64,000 bases of DNA from the NCBI GenBank assembly GCA_963693315.1, contig OY856188.1:246711666-246775665 (forward strand). The letters are read 5' to 3'. Below, piece by piece: positions 22,807-34,345 of the stretch (its first letter is position 1; each line of letters opens with the position of its first letter). Below the pieces are notes generated by a model. It was not told the DNA's origin. It did no database searches and saw only the letters and a program-made list of their open reading frames with translations. The DNA comes from Diogma glabrata (taxonomy: Eukaryota > Arthropoda > Insecta > Diptera > Cylindrotomidae). Both the position numbers and the translations under genes were made by a program.

Positions 22807-23582
22807 TAAGTGGGGTAAGTGGGCTATGAATCCTATGGGCCTGAAACTATAGGATTTATAGTTTATGAGATAACCGATTTTAACACAAAATCACATCGTA
22901 ATCTCACCAGTAGTGTTCCGTATAAAAACGGAACCCTAAAACCATAAAAATCAAATTAAATTTTTATCTAAAACCCCCCATAGCTCAATTCTCCGTTCTC
23001 CACTGCCTTACGATAAAAGTAAAGTGCATTTTCGAGTGTAATTTATCTAAAAAATATTAATTATCTTATTAATATTTAATATTATCGTTTAGAATTTACG
23101 AATTATCAATTTGCTGAATTATAAAAAATATATTTAAAGAATGAGTGCATTCATTATTTTTTGCTTGATATTCACCTGGCCCTCTAGATATAAACATTGA
23201 AAGCTTTAAAAAGTGTGAATACCATAATAATATGTCAAAAATTAAAAATAATAGTCATTTATATTTTGGTGATACTTAGAACGAGTTCGAAATTTATTAT
23301 TGCTGGGAGTCCTTATATATAAAAGGTACTGATGAATATTTTTTACAGTTTAATTTAATTTTGGGCGAATTAATTATATCATATAAACTTTAAAGAATTA
23401 TTTTACATTGAACTATATAATATTGTGTATAAATTGCCGATATGTTAGTGAAGTAACTGAATTGAATCCAACTTTTACCTTTTTAAAAATAATAGTAATT
23501 TATTTTAAAAACTTTATTATAAAAACATTTAAAAAATTGTAAATTTCCCGTCGTGTGAAGTATTTTTTAATTTTTTTTGTTG

Positions 23583-24285
23583 ATATTAAACTTATTTATT
23601 AGTTATTTGACTTGTTTCGATAATTGCCTTATCATCTTCAGTATCAGTAGTGCCGAAATAAGTTAGCAAATCATAAGAGAATTTAAGATTTTCTTACATT
23701 CTTAGTTTGTGCTATGGTGTCAAAAACTCTTTTAAAATTTTGGCATATGCTTTGTTTATTCCTATTTGTGTCCCGGTATGGCTATAGTCCGTGTTTATAT
23801 TTTATGGTTTCTTGAATTTTTATTTGATTTCGTTACTTGAATGAGTTAAACTTTGGATTAATATATGATTTGTCTATCAAAACTTAATCGGTTTCTATGA
23901 ATGCCGTATGACTGTATAAGGTTTCTGGGTACTCCAGGGAGATTTTTCTATTTTTAGTTCTCTTTATTTATTCTTCATGAGGAGGCATATATCTTTTCGT
24001 CTGGATTAGGATTATATTTTACAGTTTTTCACTTGTGCATATTATCTTGTTGCTTGGTTTTTATCTCAGTTACCCTTATATTTAGAAATTGATCTGATTG
24101 CTTAACTTATTGTTGTTTGTTGTTGTCATGTTATTTATTTTTCTATCTCGTCCCCAAAATTGTTTATTGTTGGCTTCCACGAATGTGAGGTGAGGGGTTG
24201 GGATCGTTAGTCATTCTTAAACAGCTGGTTTTTGACATGACTACCAGCATAACCAATATCTGGTGAACATGTTCGACTACCATTA
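23583..24285. other. No gene recognised
   Basis: T-rich sequence following the duplication. It begins with a phrase (reversed: GAAGATGATAAGGCAATTA then CGAAACAAGTC) reminiscent of sequence near some retroelement ends, but nothing firm supports an element here. Confidence 0.35.
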
Positions 24286-24465
24286 AAGATTGCTCAAAAC
24301 AATTGGTATTAATGCGAGGATTGGACCGTTCGTTGGTGGAAAAACATCACTGCTCAATACACCGTTGAGAGTCGCGGAAAAACCCATCAACATCTGAGAG
24401 CGCATGTTATTGTTGACACATTCTGTGATTTCTATTACACCGTCTAGTCTACCAAAACAAATGAA
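24286..24465 (-). CDS. Unrecognised short ORF, possibly an exon or transposon fragment
   Basis: The minus strand is open from about 24465 to a TAA at 24283-24285 and reads FGRLDGVIEITECVNNN, then MGFSATLNGVLSSDVFPPTN and ends ALIPIVLSNL. Codon use and composition stand out from the AT-rich surroundings (neighbouring DNA at 24160-24440 is richer in G+C). A pyrimidine tract and TAG precede it, so it could be an exon beginning at a splice acceptor. No family is recognised. Confidence 0.3.
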
Positions 24466-26720
24466 AATTTAAAACAATATAAAGTTGAAAAAAATTTTGT
24501 ACTCCACAAAAAAAATTTTTACCAAATTTTTATGAGTTTTAATTTGTGCCATCAAGTAAAATAATTAAAAACAAATATTCTTTCAATCCCCTTGGAAATA
24601 AACAAAATTCATTAATTTTACAGGTAATTCTTTTGTTTTGAATACTCCTCCCACTTTTATTGGTTATTAAAAATGACAAAGAAAGTTTTGCAAAAAAAAA
24701 CACTTTAATATTAAACTGATGCGTGTATTTAATTTATAATAAAAAGTATTTAGTTTGTTTAAAACAACAGTTTGTAGGTAAATATTTTTTTGAATTGAAT
24801 ATTTCATTGAATATTTTGCATCAATTTATTATTTGATCTCCTTTAAACTTTTTTCTCTATTATTTTTTGCTTAACCAATTTAGCTTTTTCATTTTGTTTT
24901 TTTTTTCAACTACTAATAGCATGCCAATATGTATATCTATTATTTACAGTTTAATTAGATTTTTTATACAAAATAACATAACATCTCATATATAAGTAAT
25001 TTCACTACGTGGTAACTATAATCTCCTTTCTCTTTAAGTCGTCACAGATTTCAATTAGGACAAAAATTCTCCAAAGACCGCTTATCGGGTATACCATCAA
25101 TTAATGAACAAAGAGCTGCGTTAAGTTAAAAATAATATCTACTTACACTATCTGTTATTTTAGAGATAAATCGAGTTTATATTAAAACGAATAAGGTACA
25201 TGTATTTTAAAATTTGCTAATTTTCTGAACGTTCGAAAATGTTCATACTTTAGTGTTTTCTATCGTAATAAAATGCAAATTTTCACACATAATGACAAAC
25301 ATATTACATAAAAATAATGTTATCAAATCAATGGGAATATACGAGTATATAAATATATAATAGATGTTGAAACAGTATATTGCTATATATTTCAATCTAA
25401 TTTTAATATAATATTCAACGTCAAACAAAATTTTAAATGTAATTTAGACAACGTTAACGTACGTTCATGAGGAGGTTTCGATTCTAATTTGATTATTGTT
25501 TTTATAGTTTTTGGATTGTTTATGATAATATTCTAGATAATTATTTTTTTTTCAGAGAAAATCGTGGAAGAGTTATATTCTTGTGGTCTATTGTTGATAT
25601 TTATTTTTTTGTCAATTCAATCCAATTATAAATGATATGAAATTATTTTATTTTCTATTATTCTGTTGGAAGAAGCTTTGTTATTTGAAAACAATCTCTC
25701 GACCAACATTTTTGATAATCATTTTCCATATTGTTTGTTTTTTCTTTTCTTATATCAATATTTGCATAAATTTACATTTCCTTTTTATACTTTTACCTTT
25801 GTTATTTTAGAATGAAAATTTTAATATTGATAAAAACGTCTTTTATATTTTATTATTTACAAATTTATTTTGAAATTGAAATTCTTTTGTTATAAGTTAT
25901 AGTATATTGTTTTTGTTTACTTTTTATAATATTTGAATATGTCGGTTAGTAGTCAAATGACAATATTTTCGTTCCATGAAAAATATTTAACATTATGTTG
26001 ATTGACGCTTCTTAGCGTGGTTTATAAAAAAAAACGTTTTTTTTATTGTGACGTTACAGCTCTGTGTTCCTTTCTATCCGCTACAACTAAGAAGTCAGAC
26101 TTTGTTCATCATTTTTGTTTTATACACTACAGCTGATCATGAAATATTGATTTAGTTAGTTTTTGTGATTATAAGACACTAGATATTCAATTCAATAGAA
26201 TGAAAAATTGACTTGAAAAGCGAAAGATCCGTAACAAATGTTTTATCTCAATTCGGGTCCTTCTGATCAGAGTTAATGGTTAACTAGTTAACCAACTCGA
26301 CCACCGACGAGATAAAAATTTGTTTTTGGACGATCGACTTTACATCACAATTATTTTTTAATTCATTTTTAGTGCCAATTTTTGTCTTTTTTTATTTATT
26401 TTACGAACACGTGTTACCGTTCTTCATACTCTTTATTCTTTAACCGCCAATCAACGAACAATTTGTAAGAGTTTTAAAAAATATTCAACTAATATGTTTG
26501 TTGATAACTGACAATTAACAGACATGTTTGTTCAAACGAATTCAAAGTACATGTCTTTTGAATAAATTCAACAGACAATTGTTTGTTTTGTTTTACCTAC
26601 AATTTTTTTAAATGAATCTCTGATGTGGCTAGAAAAAACTAGTAAACTTTATTTTTGTTTAATGTTATTTGATTTTCACCATGAGCCGTTAAATAACAAC
26701 AATAGTTGGATTAATATTTA
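24466..26720. other. AT-rich region without gene
   Basis: About 2.2 kb of very A+T-rich sequence. Open frames are short and without recognisable motifs. Confidence 0.5.
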
Positions 26721-26724
26721 ATCG

Positions 26725-26995
26725 ATGAAAATACGAGCTGAAAATGCTTTATTTTTTTTTTTTTTTAATAAAATTTGTTGTGTAGTAGGAATTACAATAT
26801 GTGTCACAATAGCACATAAAAATCTTTTAAGACCAAGGTCCCACAACAACATACGTTCAAAGGTGTTGATGGACGTAAATCTTTCTTTTTTTGTTTTTTT
26901 TTTATATTTTTTGTTAAAGAATGGATAACTAAACAAAAAATCCTATCACTGATAAAATATGACATAGGCCAATATTTTATGATAGAATAGAGAAA
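26725..26995 (-). mobile_element. 5'-truncated LINE 3' end with poly(A)
   Basis: Read on the minus strand, the segment ends in TTTTATT followed by a long A-run (26745-26766 in reverse). Just upstream it encodes INTFERMLLWDLGLKRFL and VTHIV, matching the 3' end of the LINE relic at 60990-61110 (INTLERRL then LGLKRYLCVVVTHI). Similar fragments occur at 42008-42175 and 42345-42575. This is the expected product of abortive target-primed insertion; exact 5' end and target duplication were not resolved. Confidence 0.6.
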
Positions 26996-27082
26996 ATAAA
27001 AGTAAATTAAAAAGTAAATGGCAAATTTTTACAAAAATTTGCTGAAACAAAACAAAAATGTTGTTGCCAATAATCCAGCCGG

Positions 27083-27226
27083 ATGAAAACATGAATTGAT
27101 AAAATCGACAAATATTTGATGAAATTATACATTGATGAAATCAGTAAATACTTGATGAAAATATGTATCAATGATATCAGTAAATATTTTATGGAAATAT
27201 GAATTGACGAAATCAATAAATACTTT
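27083..27226. repeat. 36-bp minisatellite, 4 units
   Basis: Four consecutive units of exactly 36 bp, starting ATGAAAACATGAATTG, ATGAAATTATACATTG, ATGAAAATATGTATC and ATGGAAATATGAATTG. Because 36 is a multiple of three, open frames persist across it; the minus-strand frame shows a 12-residue IKYLLIS-type repeat. This is probably incidental. Confidence 0.8.
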
Positions 27227-27479
27227 GTAACGAACACTGGACCTGTTAGCGAGTCACTAGCATAAAGCAATCGGTAACTGCGTGCCTGGCAGAGTTGCAA
27301 GTAATCGGACGAGCTTCAGCCATGTGTGTTCAAACAGTGATATCCACAAGTCTAGTACAATTATCAAATATGCACTCAAAAGACACTGTGTAAACGGAAT
27401 TAAATATGCAAAACAAAGAAACTGAGATCATCACACCAACACCACCGAAATTTAGGGGTGGAGAGGCTACATACTAAAA

Positions 27480-29130
27480 ATATTTTTTAAAAACACAAAA
27501 ACTGTTAATTGCAAAATTCTAAAAAAAGTTGAAATATTTCTTTAATCAAGTGCTTCTTCATATGACATTTTTTTACCCTCTCTCCCCCGTCCCATAAACA
27601 CACAGATATATAATTATTTGAGACTTCGCTATAATATTCATTCAAAATTTATCAAACTTCCTAAGTGAAATGAGAACTGAATCTAAAAAATTATGGTGCA
27701 AATTATGAAACTTTTTGCAATCCATACAATTTTAGAGCGATCTAGTTTCGAACCAATGAGAAAATTTTAAACTTTAAAAAAGTTTATCATTCTCATCAGG
27801 GCTAGCCGACTAGATAAACTCTACCAAAAAATGTCAACGCTAATGTATATAAACCAAAAATTAGGTTACAACACTAGCGAAGTGTAAAAACAAAAAATTT
27901 TATATACATTAGCGTTGACATTTTTTGGTAGAGTTTATCTTGTCGGCTAGCCCTGATGAGAATGATAAACTTTTTTAAAGTTTAAAATTTTCTCATTGGT
28001 TCGAAACTAGATCGCTCTAAAATTGTATGGATTGCAAAAAGTTTCATAATTTGCACCATAATTTTTTAGATTCAGTTCTCATATTATTCTTGATGGGAGA
28101 TTTTCCATCGGGGTGATGTTATATCACAAATAATTTACTGAATTAATTCCTAAGTGAATTTTAGCAAATTTTTCTGTCAATCAGTGTCGAAACGTAGGGG
28201 GAAACGGTCTGGAATTTGCACTTTTTGACAACAACTCAACAACTGTGCACCACAAAATTCTAAAAATAATTGCAATGATTTCTACATTAAGTGCTCTTTC
28301 AAATGATAGCCCACTCGCTTGGGTCAAAAAAAGCTTTTTTTAGTCCCCTAAACACCCAGAAATATAATTATTTGAGAATTCGCAATAATTTTCATTTAAA
28401 ACTTACCAAACTGCCTAGCTCTGTGAATTTTTACAAATTTTTCTGTCAATCATTGTCGAAGTGTAAGGGTGGGAACGGTCTGAAAGTTGCACTTTTTTGA
28501 CAATAACTCAAAAACTGTGCACCGCAAAATTTAACAAAAAAATTGCAGTTTTTTCTACATTAGGTGTTCTTTCAAATGACACCCTACTTGACCACGTTTT
28601 AAATAGTGTTTTTACCCCTTCTCATTTTCACCCCATTAATAAATACTATTATGAGTATGTGACACTTGTATGGATTTTTTATTAAAAACTTACTAATTTT
28701 TCTATCATTCCAAATACATCTGAAGATTTTTGATCAGTTAGGTTCGGAGCTTATCGAGGTAAGAAAACACGAAGAAAATGTCATTATTCAAAATTATACA
28801 AAAAATGGTGAGGTTTAAAATTCCAAAATAAATTTTTAAGGAATACTGAAATGAAGTCCTTTCATATGAAAATCTTTTTGAATCTATAAAAGAAATGTTT
28901 TTCTCAAAGGTTTCACATAGTAACCCTGTAAACCAAACGAAATCAACTTTAGTTTTATTTGCATCTGTCATCTTATGTGGACAGGTTAGTTTTATAGACA
29001 CTTCAATTTTCAGGTCATTTACAGTCTACGAGATAATCGATATAAGGTGAAAAATTCGTATTACTCTCACAAATAGTAATATTATATTATATTACAAATA
29101 GTAATAATATTTGTTATAAAAAACGGAACC
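27480..29130 (+). repeat. Family B block with tail, interrupted by a foldback insertion
   Basis: Units with GTGCACCGCAAAATT (about 28517), AAATGACACCCTACTTG (28574), GACTTCGCTATAATATTC (27622) and TTTTTCTGTCAATC (28165 and 28439), so the period is about 275 bp. It ends with TACGAGATAATCGATATAAG (29027) and AAAAACGGAACCC (29119). A segment at about 28740-29010 (TGGTGAGGTTTAAAATTCC ... CTGTAAACCAAACGAAA) recurs reversed at 50100-50290. Two apparent ORFs inside (28291-28685) are frames of the repeat. Confidence 0.75.
27670..28146. mobile_element. Foldback element: 183-bp inverted arms, 12-bp flanking repeat
   Basis: Arms 27671-27853 and 27899-28081 are inverted copies of equal length; the one mismatch I saw is GACTAGA against GACAAGA at the centre. 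The spacer is 45 bp. Downstream, 28082-28146 is a 65-bp unpaired tail. TTCCTAAGTGAA flanks the whole at 27658-27669 and 28147-28158; the uninterrupted family B unit has one corresponding site. The insertion therefore postdates this family B copy. No coding potential. Transcription would give a near-perfect hairpin RNA. Confidence 0.85.
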
Positions 29131-30040
29131 CAAAAACACATAACAAGGCATTGACAAAGTTTATAATCATAGACTTCATAAATTCTCACCTATATATTCA
29201 TGAGAGTATTACTGTACAACGACCAGTTTTTAATTTTTTTTAATAATGTTAATTGTACTTAACAAATTTTACTAACAAAAGGTATTGATTTTTTCGTACT
29301 TAAATTATTCACTAATTTAATCAAATTATTATCTTTATCAAAATAAAGACAATTCCGCAACCTTTGGCATAACAACTAAAAAATTAAACTGTGTAACCGT
29401 ATACCGTCTCTAAACTTTTAAGCATTTTTAACCAACCAATCCACTTATCATACTAATTTTGACCAAACTTTAATTCCCTTTTAGTTTAATAAAAAATTTG
29501 ATTCTACTTTAAATTACCTAACGGAACTTACAATAATCAATTTGATTAGCGTTTAAACTTGATTTTCGGTTTTTTTTTAATTAAGCTACATTGAACATTT
29601 TATTATTTGTAACAATAACATTCCGTCAAAACCAAAAAAACTCCGATCTTTATTCTCGCTCTAATTCCCACCCACGTCAATTGGAATTTACCGACCGTGA
29701 TTTCAAAAAACCAAAAAGCAATATTTTTTTTTCTCTTGTTTTGACTTTAATTTTTATCAATCTACGTTAATTTTTGACTAAATTCACATAATCTTTCTTT
29801 TTCCGATATTTATGAGACTTAATTACGATCGAATTTCTAAAAGTTACTAATTTTAAATTTCATGAACCAACAGGATACAAAATGAGACAGCAAATAAAAA
29901 AAAAATATCATTCCGAGCTGGCGAAGAGAAAATATGAATAAAAAATTAGACAAGTGCGTCGAGGGTTTTATGAATACAATACTTTACGAGAATAGTCGTT
30001 CATAAAAACACAATTTTAGAAATAAATCAAAAATAGTGCC
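29131..30040. other. AT-rich spacer
   Basis: No gene or repeat recognised. A short frame near 29881 (MRQQIKKKYHSELAKRKYE) is too short to support. Confidence 0.4.
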
Positions 30041-30044
30041 CTCG

Positions 30045-30440
30045 CGAGTTACAAAAAAATTTGTTTTGGACTAGAAAAAAGTCACCATTCTTATGACACC
30101 CTACTCGTCAAGGTTAAAAATAATTTTTTTTTCAAAATGTCCACCCTCAACCACCTCAATTTAACATATTGAATGATGAGCCGACCACTAGAGTTTTCAG
30201 TCAATTTTTACAAAATTGCCTATAACCGTGAATTAATTTTTTTTGTAATGTTCGAAGGAAAGAAGTGGAGGGGACAGAAAATTTTTTTTTGGTAATACAT
30301 CAAAAACTAAACAGGCAATAATATATTGAATTTTGTTTTCGAAATATTTTAAGCTTTCTCGAATTTTCTAAAATAAACTCGGTTTCTTAAAAAAACTTTT
30401 GTTTTACTATCTCCTTATCTATCTCTATAAAATACAGATA
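30045..30440 (+). repeat. Degenerate family B unit
   Basis: CTTATGACACCCTACTCGTC, TTTTACAAAATTGCC and CATCAAAAACTAAACAGGC follow the landmark order of family B but with heavy divergence, so this is an old copy. Confidence 0.5.
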
Positions 30441-30589
30441 AAAAGAAATATTTGTATTTTTTGTTTTCAGTGGAAAAAATATTTTTGAAAGCTGTAGAAA
30501 ATTTGAATTTCATATCTGTTGATAGCACTTAGAGTTTGTAAGAAAATTGATTATGCATTTCTCTAAACAAATTTGCATTTTTTTTTGTG

Positions 30590-31350
30590 GCGTTCATGCT
30601 CAAATTTTTTTAAGGTCTTTTATTACATTCGTTTCCCATTGCAGTCGTGGCTTACCTCGCGGTCACCCAATCTCTGGGGTATTAACGTACAATTTTTTAA
30701 TCATTTAAGACTGTGAATCAGTTCGGAGAACATGCCCAAATCAAGCTATCCTGTTGGAAGGACTACAGCCTATTATATCGGGACCATCAATCAGGTCTCT
30801 GATCTCAAAGTTATATTGGGATCTGTACTCTCCATCGTCTGTTTTAAGTGGATCAAAAATGTCAAATCGTCATTTTATGTTAGGGCTCATGTTTGTGACC
30901 CATATATCACAACCGATCTAATCAATACCCGACTAGTTACTGGTCACTGAAGTTGAGAAGATTCTCAAAATAAGCGGCCCAAGTTACAAGTATCTAAAAT
31001 ATTTTTAAGGTCTATTTGTAGATCTTCATCTTCGTTTTGAATAGCAGTTGATATAGTTTGAGGTTGAGTGGGCGAGATGGAGCAGTGGTTAAGACGACAA
31101 CATCACATACCAGGAAGTAAAGCAACACTTTGAAGATTTACAACATAAACGGGTGACCGCTTGGGAACTTTAACAGAAAAAAATATGGAAATATGATTGA
31201 AACACATTGATGTAGAAATATCTCGCCCACGGTATGCCAGGATACCTTATCCAGCAGCCCAATCAACCATTAATCCGAAAGGAATCCGAAATTCAAAATG
31301 ATTTAAGAAACGTACACTAGAAAAAAAAAACAAACCAAAACCGGAATAAT
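30590..31350. other. Less AT-rich region, possibly LINE 5' sequence
   Basis: An open frame at 30732-30950 (MPKSSYPVGRTTAYYIGTIN) matches no family I know. The part from about 31060 leads directly into the LINE endonuclease and may be its 5' untranslated region. Base composition is closer to the LINE than to the flanks. Confidence 0.3.
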
Positions 31351-31362
31351 CAAATATAGACC

Positions 31363-33544
31363 CTTGGCTACCGTACCCGGACACGGGTAGGAAACTGGAA
31401 TGTCAGAACTCTGATAGAAACATCGAGGTCAGCAAAAGTTGAGAAAGTAATGAAAGAATATAACATCGAGAAACTAGGACTCAGTGAAGTAATATGAAAA
31501 AAAGCGGAGAGCTAACAACAAGTAAAGAAAACTACATGATGTTCTCTGGTAAATCCAACACACATGAACAAGGTGTAGCAATATTAACAACACCTAACGC
31601 AAAGAAAGCACTTCTCGAATGGAAACCAATCAGAAGCAGAATAATAACAGCAAGATTCCAATCGAAAATTAGAAAAACAACGATCATACTATGCACCTAC
31701 CGAAGAAGCTAATGATGTGACAAAAGATGAATTCTACGAACAGCTCCAAGCAACACTGGCTAGTGCACACCAAAATGACATCAAAATAATACAAGGTGAT
31801 TTCAATGCCAAAATTGGAATCGACAGCACTGGAATGGAATCAGTCATGGGAAAATATGAACACGTAATAATAATGGAGACAGACATTATTGGAGACATTG
31901 TTGTGTCACGAATCAACTATTCATAGGAGGCAGCAAGTTCCCACACAAGAACATACACAAATACACTTGGACATCACCAAATGGAAGAACCAAGAATCCG
32001 ATTGATCACGTACTGGTGAATAAGAAGTTTTTATCCTCACTACAAGATGTCAGAGCAAAGCGACATACACAGCGACCATCAACTGGTAATTGCAACATTC
32101 AAAATTAAACCAGCCGCTGTAAAACACAATAAGTCATGTCAGAGGAAATTTGACATTAATAAATTGAGCTACAAAAATACAAAGAACATCTTCAAAGAAT
32201 CGCTCCAGCTCAATCTACCAAACAACGAGACCACCAGCATTGATGAAAAATGGGAACAAGTTAAAGAAGCTTACGTCAAAACTGCTACAGATGTGCTTGG
32301 ATACCAAGACAAATCGCGGAAGCCATGGATTAGCGATGATACGTGGAAGAAAATTGAAGAGCATCGTCAGCTCAAGTTGCAATTGTGTCACCAGAACACA
32401 ACCGAGATCCGCAGCAAATATGAAAGTACAGCAAAACAAGTAGAAAGATGGCAAGGAATGAGCGCCGAAGATACACAGAAAGCATTCTCAAGACTGCAGA
32501 ATCAGCATCAGCTAATAGAAAAATGCGCACACTACACAAATGCGTGAGAAAAGTCACTAACAAATACACAAACACTCCACCAATAAAGGATGAGTCTGGT
32601 CAAGCCCTCACAACACATGAACAACAGCTAAATAAATGGAAAGAATACTTCAAAGACAACTGCCAGCAACATGAAGATAATTTGCAGTCTTCGGATGACA
32701 ACTATAACAAAACTATCAGCACCCATCCACCAACGGAGCGGGAAGTTAGAGATGCCATACAGAAACTCAAGAATAACAAATCTGCTGGTACCGATAATAT
32801 ATCAGCAGAATTACTCAAAGCAGATGTAAACACAATAGCAGAAGCTCTAACAACACTATTAGCTGATGTATGGAACATAAGTGGAACGCTAGGGTTCATC
32901 AAACGTAATACTAAAGATTTCTGTGATCCATTAACGCTCAAAACACTTTATTGTGCATATGTCAGATCAATTTTGGAATATGGTTCTGTAATCTGGAATC
33001 CACTGTATGTTATCCATTCGACACGAATTGAAAGCGTGCAGAAAAGGTTTCTTAGTTTTGCTCTGAATAGATTTCCTTCAAATAAAACTTGTCAGTTTTC
33101 TTTAGAACCTTATGCAAGTCGATTAGAGCTTTTGACTTTGAAGACGCTGTATAAGAGAAGGGAGGTTGCTTGTGCGATTTTTGCTAGAGATGTTTTGTGT
33201 TATTGGATCGATTGCTCAAATTTATTGTATTATTTCGATATATTTGTTCCATCTCGGCAGCTTCGCCAACGTGGTATATTTTTTGCAATTAATTTCAGTA
33301 GTAATAATTATGGCTCTAATGAATCAATTAACAACTGTCTAAGAATCTTTAATAAAGTCTTTGAATGCTTTGATTTCATGATATCGGGAAATGTTTTTAA
33401 AAGATCTGTAAATAACCTTTAGACTTTTTAGCTTAGGTACTTTTAATAATTTTATTTTATAGTAAATTTAATTGTAATTTTTGTAACTATTGTAATTTTT
33501 TCTCATTGATGTATTAGCCAAATTTATTAATATATGGATGGCTG

Positions 33545-33575
<31 letters not shown>

Positions 33576-33756
33576 GTAAAATACCAACCAAATGGAAAGA
33601 GGGTTTAACCATAACAATTTCGAAGAAAAGTGATCTAAGAGAATGGAAAAATTGGAAAGGTATATCTCTGCTAAAAACAACAAAGAAAATACTAGCGATG
33701 ATCATTCAGAGAATATCTCCAATTAAGATGAAACTAAGAAATGAACAATATCTTAT
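31363..33756 (+). pseudogene. APE-type LINE relic (RTE-like): endonuclease and start of RT, split by another LINE
   Basis: Several frames give an APE endonuclease: RVGNWNVRTL at about 31384, LGLSEV (31468), GVAILTT (31581), IIQGDFNAKIG (31785) and TWTSPNGRTKNPIDHVLVN (31966-32022), IHSDHQLVIATF (32068). A linker and RT N-terminus follow: KPWISDDTW (32321), KNNKSAGTDNISAELLK (32772-32820). The RT resumes after the nested insertion with IPTKWKEG (33583), then GISLL and KILAMI. Stops include TGA 31493-31495 and frameshifts near 31710, 31900, 32045 and 32450. The RT core, including the YADD box, is missing downstream. The element would nick target DNA and prime reverse transcription there; this copy is dead. 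Confidence 0.8.
32883..33571 (+). mobile_element. Nested jockey/CR1-like LINE 3' end with (AAAT)n tail
   Basis: Inserted within the RT frame of the surrounding LINE. The hexamer ATAAGT is on both sides (32877-32882 and 33572-33577), and removing the insert plus one ATAAGT restores the host element's frame. The insert encodes the RT thumb region in one frame: LGFIKRNTKDFCDPLTLKT, VRSILEYGSVIWNP and ESVQKRFLSFALNRF, up to a TAG at 33420-33422, then a 3' UTR and a (TAAA)n tail at 33544-33573. It is 5'-truncated, as is usual. The real target duplication may be longer because of the A-rich tail. Confidence 0.82.
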
Positions 33757-34345
33757 GTTGATGATTGTTGTACCATTTTTGAAGTGAAAACTTCCTAAGG
33801 GGCGTTGTGATATTTTGTACGGGGAAAAATTTATATATTCGAGTCATCGTCACGCTAAATAAATATTAAAAGAGAATGAGATAAATTGTTATCATTTGTT
33901 ATTTTCTTATTCCTTATTCTCATATGGATTTATAATTTGTTTTTTTTTCTTTTTTAGTGAATTTCATTTTTTTTTCGGTTTAAGTGTGGTGTGGAAGTAT
34001 GGTATAGTAAGCAATGCTTTTGTTGTATTTTTAAGTAAAGAAAAAAAATTGAGTTTGTCATATTTGATTGGTGTGTTTTTCTTTATACTTTTTAATAAAG
34101 AACATAACCTAAGTATTGTTGAAATTATTGATGATATTTTATAAATAAAATTTTATTCTCGTTCTCTTGATTCATATTTTGGTTTTTTCTTTTTTATTGA
34201 ATTTGATGTTTTTCTCAGTCAATAACAGTGTGGAAGTGTGGTAAAGTAAGTAAAGATTTTGTTGAATTTAGACGATAAAAACATACAGCGACTGTTACCA
34301 TCGCACAGTACATAATTTGTTATTGATCTTGTTTTTTTTAATTGT
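33757..34345 (+). repeat. Two diverged ~250-bp direct repeats
   Basis: TTGTTTTTTTTTCTTTTTTAG with GTGTGGAAGTATGGTATAG (about 33937-34005) is echoed at 34180-34250 (TTTTTTCTTTTTTATTG with GTGTGGAAGTGTGGTAAAG). The upstream phrase GAAGTGAAAACTTCCTAAGG (33781) starts the block. Class unknown. Confidence 0.45.

Larger units (their letters stand above)
19254..23582. repeat. Tandem duplication, right copy (4.3 kb)
   Basis: Begins AAAAACATCAAAGTGAG and ends AATTTTTTTTGTTG at 23582. It is collinear with 12678-19253 apart from the insertions named there and small indels, including a ~22-bp segment (about 23380-23401) missing from the left copy. Confidence 0.9.

Noticed and set aside
23600..23660. Hammerhead-like motif on the minus strand (CTGAAGATGATAAGG then CGAAACAAGTC)
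   Set aside because: Core-like pieces are present, but an extra unpaired U lies before stem II and the nucleotides flanking the core do not pair into stem I.
28291..28685. Two adjacent ORFs of 69 and 62 codons
   Set aside because: Both are frames through family B repeat units and contain its landmark non-coding sequence.
31081..31110. tRNA-like phrase GGAGCAGTGGTTAAGACG
   Set aside because: A-box-like only; no B-box GTTCRANNC at the right distance and no cloverleaf.
32448..33422. 324-codon ORF as a single LINE protein
   Set aside because: It joins two unrelated RT pieces across an insertion junction at 32882/32883; the host element's RT continues only after 33577.
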